Positions 33,831-44,871 of a DNA stretch of 64,000 bases are shown here, piece by piece. The notes under the pieces were generated by a model. That model was not told the origin of the DNA and searched no databases. It saw only the letters and a list, made by a program, of their open reading frames with translations. How positions within the stretch are numbered: position 1 is the first letter of the stretch; every line of letters begins with the position of its first letter. The translations under genes were made by a program, and so were the position numbers. Source of the stretch: Puccinellia tenuiflora (Eukaryota > Streptophyta > Magnoliopsida > Poales > Poaceae); the NCBI GenBank assembly GCA_012064385.1, contig QRDG01000139.1, forward strand, positions 803,677 through 867,676. Direction: 5' to 3'.

Positions 33831-34736
33831 TGTCGTGGTGGTGTCACGGCAGATGCCATAAGATGGCTTGAAGTGTGGGGCCGATGGACGCTGGAGGCAC
33901 CCGGGGAGGGCTTGCGCACACGAACACGCACACGAAGAACTCGACTCACACACACACACACGGTTTTACCCAGGTTCGGGGCTCTCGTGAGGAGATAACA
34001 CCCCTACTCCTGCCTATCCGATCTGTATATATGATCTACTAGTGAGTTACAATCTTGCTCCTTGAGCTGGATAGAAGAATAGCACGATCTAGGCCTCTAA
34101 CCGAGTCTCTGAAGCTCTCTCTAGCTCTTTACTGACTATGAAAGAAATGCTCTAACGCGTGTTCTTGAGGCAAGTATGCGTGCATGCGTCCCCGTAAGAG
34201 GAGCCCCTGGTGCTCCTTATAAAGGGAAGCCCAGGGCACAAGGTAGGGCTGACATCAGTGCTGGCGTAGCCCGGACTGTAGCCACGCCCGGTCCTCTGAC
34301 CGCTTCCGTCATCGCGCCGTGGCACGTCCCATCTGTCTCCTCCGACACACTGCTCCCTAGTACCGCTTCGGTCAGCGGCATGGAGGTCAATCACTCTTGT
34401 CAAGTGGCCTCATCCCATCGTGCAAGTGGCTCTGCGTCCTGACCCGTGATTGTAGGGACAAGACCTGCGCCTTGACCATGGCCCGAGTAAGCCTCCTTAT
34501 CCGGCACAGGCATGCCGAACTCCCTGTAACTCGGTTTCGCCTTCCCTGCACACAAGAAGAACACGGAACGATCCGACATATAACTTGCGTGATCCGACAT
34601 AACGATATGTCGGTTAACCATGACCCGGCCAGCTCCGAGTCAGCCGGTACAGTTATGTCGGTTTCAGTGACCCGGTCAACACCGAGTCAACCCTTATATC
34701 GACGCCTTGCCCATATCCGGGGGTTGCCCCCCGACA
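33831..34736 (-). repeat. 3' LTR (left) of Tat-B
   Basis: On the minus strand it starts TGTCGGGGGGCAACCCCC and ends ACCACCACGACA. A TATA box (TTTATAAGG) is at ~34217-34227 and an AC dinucleotide run at ~33943-33960. It is nearly collinear with the right LTR, with modest substitution differences in the middle (34020-34150). Confidence 0.95.
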
Positions 34737-34750
34737 TTAGTCCCCGAAGC
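34737..34750 (-). other. Polypurine tract of Tat-B
   Basis: Minus-strand CTTCGGGGACTAA abuts the 3' LTR start TGTCGG. From here to ~35286 I see no coding sequence. That interval is upstream DNA of the antisense gene. Confidence 0.65.
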
Positions 34751-35285
34751 TGGCGCGGTCCTGCAGCCTCGGATGGAGGGCCACGGCAGGTTTACCCGAA
34801 ATCAGCATCCTTTAACGATCTCCGACATAACATATGCCGGCGATACTCGTATGTCGGAAAACACCATGTATCCAACTTGATATCTCATCTTGCGTCGGAT
34901 CATTCCGACTTACGGGACAAGACCTCATGACTCCTCCGAGTCGTCGGTTCCCTACGTGGCAGAGCATCTCTGCCTGACGCCTCGGTCATCGTGCACGGAT
35001 GGACGTGCCACAGGCATGCGTGCCACCTGTGTGACGTCGGTCGTCTTGGCCACTGTGCCCACGTAAGCACTTGAGTGCAGCATTGACCGCGCGTGCGTCT
35101 CCTCGGGTCTCGCCCGATCGCGTGTACCGCCCTTGGACCGTTGGCCTCCTGTGGCCTCCCGTGTGGCCGATCGTGCGGCGGTTAAGCCGCAACGGGAATC
35201 GTGCCACAGATCGTGGGGTGGTAACCTCTCGTCCGTTACGAGATCGTGCGCGGTAACTTCCGCACACACGATCTCCTTCGCCGCC

Positions 35286-35294
35286 CATAAATAG
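35286..35294 (+). promoter_or_regulatory. TATA box of the Tat-B antisense gene
   Basis: CATAAATAG in a GC-rich context, ~180 bp before the end of the untranslated first exon (donor at 35466). It is read on the strand opposite to gag-pol. Confidence 0.6.
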
Positions 35295-35811
35295 CAAGGA
35301 GAGGTACGGTTCTCCCCTTCGCGCTCATTCATCTTCTTCCTTGCCTCCTCGCTCTCCTCCTTCTCCAGTGCACGCAGAGCCCGGAATCTGCCGCCGCCGC
35401 ACGGATTCACGCACGCCGACGAGCCGCCGACGCACTGCGCCGCCGTCGCACCTCACGACACCGCGGTAAGGCTTTCCCCTCTTCCCCTCTCTTTCTTCCT
35501 TTGCGCATTAGCGCTTTAAATCTACGGGAACTCCTCCGCCATTATTTCTTTATTTGCTTTTGTTCGTGCCCTTGCTCTTCACCGCGGCGACGCATCGCGC
35601 GCCGCCGGTGACCTCGCGGCCGTGGTTGCGGTGCACCGCCGGCGGGTTAGCCGCCACGGCACCTCTTTTCTCCCTCTCTACCTCTCTTTTGGATCTAGCA
35701 CTTGTTCACATCTACCCGCATTTTCCCCCCTTTTTCTTTCTATTTTCGCTACGGCACACACCACTCACAGGAGGTGAACCTTTTTTGCAGATCTCGGTAT
35801 TCCTCGCCGAT

Positions 35812-38800
35812 ATGTCGGACGACGCCGCCCTCGAGGTGATCGACTCGGTTGAAGAGACCACCGTGGAGGGATCCACTCGGGCATCCTGGGAAGGCTCCGA
35901 TGTCGGACGAGCCGAGATAGACTGGTTGATCCGGACGCGACGGATCCCGCCCGGAGTAGAGTGCCGAATGCCCGGCACCGAGACCACGCCGAGTCTCAAG
36001 GAGGGCGAACGAGTCGTCTTCGTCGCGCACTTCGAGCGGGGATTCGGGTTACCCGCCAGTGTGTTCTTCCGAAACTTCCTCGACAGTTTCGGTCTCCAGC
36101 CTCACCACTTACCGGCCAACGCCATCACTACCTTATCCTCCTTCGCTTCCTTCACCGAGGGTTATCTCGGTCTCAAGGCAAGTACTTCGGATTCCGGAAG
36201 CAAGTCATTCCGAATCCTGCCGACCCGACGGCTCCCAAGATGATGACCCAGTGTGGGGCCGCCACGGTCGCACCTCGGCGCGGTTCAATCTTCCCCCGGA
36301 TCAACGGCTTGGAGTCATGCCGGAAATGGCAGCGGTCCTTCTTCTACGTGAAGAACTCGACCGACGTCGACAAAATCAACTTGTCGGATTTCGTCATCGG
36401 CCCCCCCACAGCGCAACTCAACTGGGGGTACAATCCAACCGACAAAGAGGTCGAGGTCAACCAGATCCACGAAGCCGTGGGACAGCTCCGAGCAGAAGGA
36501 TTAACTGCTGACGATCTGTTGGCGACATTCATTAGCCGCCGGGTCTCACCCCTCCAGCGCCGAGTCCACAAGATTTGCCACATGAGTGGCCCTCTTGACC
36601 GACTCGGATAAGCACGGTCGAGCTGACCAAGGCCCAGATCCGGCAGCGGGTCAAGGCCATAGCTCGGACGAGGATGACGGAGGAGTGGGAGTGGGGAATA
36701 GAACCTTACAGCCGGAACAACCTTCCGCCCCAGGTAAACGACTTGCACCGACGTAACTTTCCTACCGACATAAATTCTTAAGTCGGTTCCCTTTTTATAC
36801 TTGGCCTTAATCTTTCTCTGTTTCCCTCGCACAGAGATTCGCGCGGCAAAAGAAGGAGGACGGACCGGATCCTGCTGCCAAATGGGGTCCAGACCGGGTC
36901 GAAGCTGACTCGGAGGACCCGGATAATGACGAAAACATGCCGATCCCTGATGTCGGCACAGTTCCTGTCGGCACAATTCCTGTCACCGGTAAGGCTCGCG
37001 TCCGAGATTGGTCAGCTGATGATGATGATGACTGTCAAATTCTAGAGGTACATGATCCTCTCCCGATTGCATTCTCTTACCCGGTGCCCTCGCCCCCAGC
37101 TGACGCGGACGACCAGGTGCTTGATGTGGAGCCCCTCGCCACGGGACCCAAGGGCGCAGTTCTGAAACGCCCAGCAGCAGCGACCGCCGGTGCCGGAACA
37201 TCCGGCGCTCCCGCGAAGAAGCAGCGGCGGGTAAAGACTGCGGCGAAGCGCCGCGAGCGCCCAGTCACCAAGGGGTAAGACACCTTTTTGCCGGCATAAC
37301 CTTTATATGCTTGCCCACAGTTTCCTCCTTCTGATGATACACTTTACTTCTTTGCCTTGCAGCTCCGCCCCTCTGGAGATTCCCACCGAGCCCACTGACT
37401 CGGATCCTGTCAGGACTCCGACTCCGCCTCGGCCGGACGACACGAGGCTGCCGAGTCCGCCACGGACCAGCCCGATAGTGCCTCCAACGGTTCCGGGATC
37501 CGGGACCGGAGAGGCCGAGTCGGTAACGACCGACATATCCAAGAATCTCGGGGCCAGCACGTCGGCCCCCGAAACAGAGAAGACTGCGGCTCCAGAAGAT
37601 TCGGCCCATCCGAGTCAGCCGCAGCAAGAACCGCCACAACCGCAACAGCCACAGCAACAGCAACAGCAACAGCAACAGCCACAACAGCAACAGCCACAGC
37701 AACCGCGACCGCAGCCACAGCCCGCTCCGACACAACCACCACGGCCATCGCCATCTAAGTCGAAATCCGCATCGACATCCTCGGCCAAGCCAACACCGCC
37801 ACCGACACAACCAACGGCCAAGCCAACACCGCCACCGACACAACCGCAGCCACGGCCGCAAACATCCAAGGCTCCAGTTCCTGCAACTGGGGTAACAACT
37901 GGAAAGGCACCGGTGACGACGGTGTCGACTAATCCGGAACGGCAGCTGGTTGTGCCACCGAGTCAAGGGACACCCTTAGTGGCCCTAACCAGCATTCAGC
38001 CCGCTGACTGGGTGCACGCCCCGCTGCGAACGGCTAGCGGAAAAAGCCTTGGTTCCCTCGAGCACTACAACACGGAGTGGAACGCTGCCGACATGGGCGA
38101 AGTGAGCTCGAGGCCACCCGCGAGCCAAATCCTCTCAGAACATCCGGCGAGTCCGAGTCTGGTTGGCCAAAAGATGGCCACAGTAAAATCTGCCCTTTTC
38201 GCAGCCGACCAAGCAGCCGCGGTAAGCTATGCCGAGTAAATATAACTCGGTTTATTTTTCTTTAATTTATATATTATCCATCCCCAGTCCCCGAGATTCG
38301 GGTCGAGTGACTGAAACTCGGCTGAGTAAAGATAACTCGGGCTGAATCTTTTTCAATAATATTAATATCTCTTCCTTTCAGATCTGCATGACCAAGCGCA
38401 CGCATGTGCACCGCAAACTTCTGCTGGCCCACAAAAGCCTCTCTGATAAACACAAGTTGCTGCGAGCCAAGCTGGACCAAGTAGCTGACTCGGCGCTCAA
38501 GGCCGAAGGATTGGAGAAACGGATCTCGGAAATCGAGTGTAAGCCACCCTTTGCCCTTTCAATTTGCACTTGCATCAATCTGCTTATTCTAACACTTGTT
38601 ACCTCGGCACAGCCGCACATAAGGAGCGCGAGCTTGCACATCAAGCCGAGCTAAAGAGGGAGCAGGAGGAGGTGCTCCGGCTGAAGGCCGAACTGGAGGA
38701 AACTCGGAGTCGAGCCGCCGAGTCGGAAAAGAGCGCTACCGAGGAAAAGCGGCTCCGAGTCGAGGAAACCCGGAAACTCCAGGAGTCGCTTGCCGAATCC

Positions 38801-39658
38801 AAGTCTGAGGCTACCTCGGCCAAGAGCGAGCTTCAAACTTTGCAGGCCAAGATCGCACAGTGGCTGGTGGACATCTCCAAGATCAACTCCGAGATGGACA
38901 GTAAGCTCTCTTCCTTCTGCCTTATTCCTTCTTTCATCTTTCTTCATTTGTAACTTATTTCGGCGCTAGCCATTCCCTACTCAGAGCGCTTCCCACACAC
39001 CAAGGCCGCCGCGGACAAGAGCGCGAACGAGCACCGGTTCGAGAAGATCCGAGGTGGCCCTATCTCGGCCGAGTGGGATATGGATGCCCACTTGGTGGCT
39101 CTGAAGGCTCGCTTGGTGCCGATGAGATTAATCGGGATGAACCTCCTCACTGCTGCCATCCGAGCATACAACGTTCTCTGGCCCGGGTGCGAGGCCCCTC
39201 TGGTTGTTGATGAGTTAGCCACATGCCTGCTGGGCTCCGAGGACAGGCTTGATGACTGGCGATCGTCCGCCGCCCGAGTCGGAGCGGATGAAGCGCTGAT
39301 GTACGTGCTGTCCTGGTACGAGGGGCTCGATCTCGACAAGCTCAAGACTCTGCGCGACGGGTCAAAGTGGCTCACTGATCCGGATCACATCCGGCGTCGT
39401 CAAGAATTTGCCCATGCTCTCATCCAGTACGCCCCGGTGCACTCCTTTGTCGCTGGCGACCGGGTTCCCCAATCCGAGGAGATCCCGGTTGAAGGAGACG
39501 AAGGAGAAGACGAAGACGAGGCCGTCGACGAAGAAATCGAAGCAGACGCTCCGCCCGAGTCAGCCCCCGGCACTGCTACCGGGTCCACCGCCGAGGAAAC
39601 CGCAACCGAGACTCCAGCCTCTCCTTCTGCCCGAAAGGCCTCGGACGCTGCTGCTTAA
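35812..39658 (+). CDS. Seven-exon antisense gene with PF04195-like domain and coiled coil, Tat-B copy
   Basis: ATG at 35812 (MSDDAALEVIDS). Introns with GT-AG borders that keep the frame: 35466-35790 (in the 5' untranslated part), 36734-36834, 37276-37362, 38222-38381, 38539-38612 and 38901-38984. The first coding exon has the PF04195-type block (FERGFGLPASVFFRNFLDSF, then LQPHHLPANAITTLS) and a KKW-like block (CRKWQRSFFYVKN). Next come an acidic segment, a nuclear-localisation-like KKQRRVKTAAKRR (~37220), a Gln/Pro-rich exon with a long CAA/CAG run (37620-37720), a Glu/Arg coiled coil (38613-38900), and a C-terminal domain with ALMYVLSWYEGLDLDKL plus an acidic tail. Two single-base-type frame breaks near 36176 and 36597 make this copy defective unless they are sequencing errors. 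Function unknown. Confidence 0.8.
37620..37720 (+). repeat. CAG/CAA polyglutamine-proline tract
   Basis: Imperfect CAACAG/CCACAG repeats encode alternating Gln and Pro runs within the fourth exon of the antisense gene. Length variation between copies is likely. Confidence 0.9.
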
Positions 39659-39801
39659 ACTTTTAAGAAAAAACTCAATTCGTTAAATCCCCGGAATGCC
39701 GGGTGCAGATGTATTATATACCTTGCACTTTTTATGGTTGGCACTTGACTTTTTACTTTGCAAGTTTTAACAAGTTTAGCCTTATGCCGGATCACATTGA
39801 A

Positions 39802-40370
39802 CCGAGTCCCCGAGTTCAATTTCTTGTTTACTATACTTCTGCCATCTCTGCTCTTGCCTACCAGTCTTGGTGTCAGGCAGTCGAGTCACAAAACGACCGT
39901 TGTACAGCATACAGTACTTAGAAACTTGGGAAAATAGCCAAGGCCATCCGACATAAGGTTATTAAAAGGAAACCGAATCGCTCCTGGACCGAGTCCCCGA
40001 GTCGGTTTTCTTGTTTACTGCACCGAGTAACATTTGCTCTTGCCTACCTTTTTCGGTGTCAGGCAGTCGAGTCACAAGATCACCAGTACAGCATACAATA
40101 CTCACCAACATGGCGACACAGTTTTTAGAGCCATTCAACACAAACACATTATCTAAAAAAGGAAACCGAATCGCTCCTGGACCGAGTCCCCGAGTCGGTT
40201 TTCTTGTGTACTACGCCTGGTAACCTTTGCTCTTGCCTACCTTACTCGGTGTCAGGCAGTCGAGTCACAAGATCACGAGAACACAGCACACAATACTTAC
40301 AGACATGGTGATACGGTTTTTAGAGCCATCCGACACAAGGAATTAAATACAAGGATAAATCACAGATTTG
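39802..40370. repeat. Three ~190-bp tandem units between antisense gene and pol
   Basis: Units begin CCGAGTCCCCGAGT at 39802, 39989 and 40182 (spacing 187 and 193). Each contains TTTTCTTGTTTACT, CTCTTGCCTACC, GTGTCAGGCAGTCGAGTCAC and GGAAACCGAATCGCTCCTGG. The position is equivalent to the tandem arrays of Tat-A, with shared CGAGTCCCCGAGTCGG-type words but otherwise unrelated sequence. Confidence 0.9.
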
Positions 40371-40581
40371 TTCAACAAGGCAGTCCCCGAGTCTCTTCTC
40401 GGGGTGCCGACATTTCATTTCTTAGTTTCGAGATACATACAGTGGGTCCTTAAGAGTAGAAAGGGCGGAGGAGAGCTACATTCCAAGGGCGTTTGGTCTC
40501 CTCTCCGGATCGGTCCATCCTGTTCTTCACCTGTTTCTGAGCATCTATAAGATAGTAGGCATCATTGCTTCAAAGCTTTGC

Positions 40582-43500
40582 TCACGATAACTGGTCCCTC
40601 CCACGGAGGTGATAGCTTGTGCATCCCGGCGTGCGCTGCACAAGCCTAAGCACGAGGTCTCCTTCTCGAAACTTGCGAGGATTCACCTTCCGACTGTGGA
40701 TAACGTCGGAGATTTTGCTGATATATGCTGACTTGGACAACGCCAACTCTCGTGCTTCTTCGAGCAAGTCGACATCGTTTTCTCGGGCTTCTCTTGCCTC
40801 TGACTCGGTATATAAAGGCAACTCTCGGCGAGTCGTGCTCTATGTCGGTTGGCAGAACTGCCTCGCTCCGTAGACCAGGAAGAAAGGCGTATAGCGGTAG
40901 AGCGATTCGGTGTATTCCGTAGACTCACAGTACTGCCGGGATCTCGTCCAGCCAACACCCCGGAGCACGTAANCATCGTTTTCTCGGGCTTCTCTTGCTT
41001 CTGACTCGGTATATAAAGCGACTCTCGGCGAGTCATGTTCTTTGTCGGTTGGCAGAACTGCCTCTGCTCCGTAGACCAGGAAGAAAGGCGTGTAGCCGGT
41101 AGATCGATTCGGTGTAGTCCGTAGACTCCACAGTACTGCCGGGATCTCGTCCAGCCAACACCCCGGAGCACGTAACAGTGGCTCAATTAGCCGGGGTTTT
41201 ATGCCGGATAGGACCAGAGCGTTTGATCTTTCCACTTGCCCATTCGACTACGGATGTGCGACCGACGCCATGTCGAGTCGGATTCTCTTTTCTTGGCAAA
41301 ACCGAGCGAAGTCTCCCTCGGCGAATTTGTGCCGTTATCAGTGATGATGCTGTGTGGGTGCCCATATCTCAGGATAATATCCTTTAAGAACGACACAGCT
41401 GTACGGCCATCACACTTTCTTATTGGTTTCACCTCGATCCACTTGGTGAACTTGTCCACCATCACCAATATGTGGGTCATGTTACCTCGGGCCGGTTTAA
41501 AACGGTCCTACCATATCCAAACACCACACCGCAAAGGGCCAAGTGATATGGATAGTCTTGAGTGCAGACGCCGGCATATGAATCTTGTTTGCAAATCTCT
41601 GACATCCTTCACACTTCCGGACTATGTTCTCTGCCTGCTGCAGAGCACTCGGCCAGTAAAACCCATATCGGAATGCTTTGGCCACAATGGCTCGGGAAGA
41701 GGCGTGATGACCGCACTCTCCCTTGTGAATATCTCGGAGGATCTTTTCTCCTTCCTCTGGTTCGACACACCGCTGAAGCACGGTGGTCATGCTTCTCTTG
41801 TATAGCTCTCGGTTGATGATGGTGAAGGACTTGGATCGTCTCTGTATCTGCCTGGCCGAGACCTCATCACTCGGTAGGGTGCCCTCCAACATAAATGTCA
41901 TGATGGGTTGGGCCCATGTCGGTACCGGACGAGTTCCGAGTTCAGGCTCATCGACCTCCATGGCTTCAACCGACATGACGACACCCGACATAGGCTGACG
42001 AGTCCCCGAGTCCTCCCAAAGGATTCCCGAGTTCCGCCAAGCGGCTTTCCAATTTTCCAACTCTATTCTTGAGTCCGACATAACACACGCGACATCCATG
42101 GAAGTCCCCGGGTCCTGCGGAGCAGTCCCCGGGTTCAGCGGCTTGCTCCCGACGTCAATGTCCATCGGGACGACATCGGATTCTGGATTACCCGGGATGA
42201 ATATTGAGTCTGACTCGGGTGAAGGCTTAATTGATGGCTTGTGAAGATGCTCCGGAGACACTCCGGGTGGAATGGCCTGTCGGTATGATCCAATTTTGGA
42301 CAACATGTCCGCACTTTCATTTTCGGTCCGCCGGACGTGGTTGAACTCGCAGCCATCAAAGAACCCCGAGATCTTTTGGACATGGAAACGGTATGCCGCC
42401 ATGTTGGCATCCAGGGTGTCCCAGTTGCCCGAGGTTTGCTGAATCACCAAATCCGAGTCACCATAACAGATTATTCGGCGAATCCCGATTTCCTTGGCCA
42501 CCTTGAGTCCGTGGATCAATGCCTCATACTCGGCTACATTGTTGGATGCCGCGAAATGAACTTGCAGCACGTATTTCAACTGGTCTCGCTTTGGCGAGGT
42601 GAGAACCACACCGGCACCCAGGCCTTCTTTTACCTTGGACCCGTCAAAGTGCATCCTCCAGTAATTGGAGTCCGGCAGAGATGGTTCGTACTCCATCTCG
42701 GCCCAGTCCACAAGGAACTCGGCCACCGCTTGAGACTTGATGGTATCTCTCCTTGCGTATTGTGGTGCATACGCCGCCAACTCGATGGCCCACTTGGCTA
42801 CTCGACCACTTGCATCTCGGTTGCCAATGATTTCCGAGATAGGAGCCGCGCTCACCACGGTTATCTGATGCTCCTGGAAATAATGCTTCAGTTTCTTGGC
42901 CGCCAGGTACACACCATAGGTCATTTTCTGGTAGTGTGGGTAATTTTGTTTCGAGGTGGAGAGTACCTCACTCAGGTAATACACCGGCCTCTGCATGGTG
43001 GATCCCCCTTCTTCTCTTTCTACTACCACAACGACACTGACAACTCGATTAGTGGCTGCAATGTAAAGCAACATGGGCTCTCTCGGTAATGGCGAAGCCA
43101 ATATCGGCGCAGTAGCCAACACCTTTTTCAGCTCATGGAATGCCGAGTCCGCTTGCGGGGTCCAGCTAAATCTATCAGATTTTTTCATTAGCTGGTACAA
43201 AGGTAGAGCCCTTTCTCCCAACCGACCTAGAAACCGACTCAGGGAAGCCAGGCAACCCGTGAATTTTTGGACATCTCGGAGGCATCTTGGTAGCCTCATA
43301 TTTTCTATTGCCCGGATCTTAGTCGGATTTGCCTCGATACCTCGGCTCGACACGAGGAAACCGAGTAACTTGCCGGCCGGCACACCGAATGTACATTTAT
43401 CCGGATTAAGTTTTAGTCGGAATTTTCGCAGGTTTGCGAATGTTTCTCTGAGATCATCTAGCAGAGTATGTTTTTCTTTTGTTTTTATGACTATGTCGTC

Positions 43501-44871
43501 GACATATACTTGCACGTTTTTTCCTATCTGATCATGCAAACATTTCTGCATACAGCGCTGATACGTAGCGCCGGCATTTCTCAAACCAAAACACATGACA
43601 CGATAGCAATAAGCCCCGTACGGGGTGATAAAAGCAGTTTTTATTTGATCATCCGGGTTTAACGGGATCTGGTGAAAACCAGAGTAGGCATCCACAAAAG
43701 ACAACAGCTGACATCCGGCCGTGGAGTCGATCACTTGATCGATCCGGGGCAACGGGAAAGGATCTTTGGGACAGGCCTTGTTCAAGTGGGTGTAGTCGAT
43801 ACACATGCGCCAGACAGTAGGCGCATCCGGTTCTTCCTTCTTTTTCTCCACCAGGACCGGGTTAGCCAACCAGTCCGGGTATTTTACTTCCACGACGGCA
43901 TTCGACGCGAGTAACTTGGCTAACTCGTCACCCACCGCCTTCCTTCTTTCTTCGGCGAGACGCCGAGTCGGTTGCTTCACAGGCCTAGCATCTGGCCTGA
44001 CATGCAGAGAGTGCTCAGCCAACTCCCTCGGAACACCCAGCAAGTCCTGACTGGACCATGCAAAGATATCCCGATTCTCACGGAGGAAGTTGATGAGCTC
44101 GCTTTCCTATTTCTTGTCCAACCCGGCACCGATGATGACGGAGCGTTCCGGGTTAGCCTCGTCGATGCCGACCTTCTTCGATTCCTTCGCCGCCTGGAAG
44201 GTTGCAGTTTGCTGCGGGTTAGCCGCACTTGGCATACCGAGTTGAGATGCCTGGGCCAAAGCCACCACCTCATGGATTCTCCTTTTCTCGGCGGCGATCA
44301 CCAGTGATTCGGCCAGGGATGACCCGGCTGAGGCGCACTCCATGGAACGCTTGTAGTCTCCCGAGATGGTGATGACACCATTTGGACCCGGAAGCTTCAT
44401 CTTCAGGTACGCCACATGAGTAGACGCCATGAACTTGGCGAGTGCCGGCCTGCCGAGTAGGGCATGATACGGGATCTCGAGATCCACGACCTCGAACAGC
44501 AGACTCTCAGTCCGGCAGTTGCTTTTGTCACCGAAGGCGACATCAACCCAAATCGTGCCCATGGGTGCATGTGATACACCGGGCACAATGCCGTGAAAGG
44601 TGGTTCGGCTGGGCTGCATCATATTCTCGGTTATGCCGAGTTTCACCATGGTATCCCGGTACATGATGTTGATGCTGCTCCCGTTATCAACGAGGACCCG
44701 GGAAAACCTGACATTGATGCTGGGCCCGACGAATGTCGGATCCAACACTAGAGCATAACCTCCTGGGTTGGGCATGACCCTTGGATGGTCCCTGACGCTC
44801 CAGCTGATCTCATCCTCGGACCAGTACATGAATTTCGGCACCGCCGGCATAACGGCATTTACCTCCATCAC
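40582..44871 (-). pseudogene. Tat-B pol: PR, RT, RNase H, archaeal-type RNase H, integrase
   Basis: The protease part (44871-44107) has VLVDNGSSINIM and LLGRPALAKF. An in-frame TAG at ~44109 separates it from RT (KK-stop-ES). RT has FVDAYSGFHQIPL and the catalytic YVDDIVIKT. After the RNase H connection region comes a second, archaeal-type RNase H (WRMHFDGSKVKEGLGAG, NVAEYEALIHGL, YGDSDLVIQQ). Integrase starts with the HHCC zinc finger (GHHASSR...CEGCQRF) and its core has MTHILVMVDKFTKWIE and an SIITDNGTN block. Breaks: stop plus frame change at ~41495, frame change at ~41330, and an assembly join with duplicated sequence at 40973. The C-terminal part ends at 40582. These enzymes would copy RNA into DNA and insert it, but this copy is not functional as read. 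Confidence 0.9.
40773..41175. repeat. ~200-bp direct duplication across a single N
   Basis: 40773-40972 and 40974-41175 are the same integrase segment (CATCGTTTTCTCGGGC... to ...GGAGCACGTAA), differing mainly by single-base insertions or deletions in homopolymer-like positions. The N at 40973 joins them. Confidence 0.95.

Noticed and set aside
37410..37869. Cys/Gly- or Val/Ala-rich minus ORFs
   Set aside because: Antisense shadows of the polyGln/Pro exon of the plus-strand gene.
41236..43531. Plus-strand ORFs opposite Tat-B pol
   Set aside because: Shadows of the long minus-strand RT/integrase frame. No independent domains.
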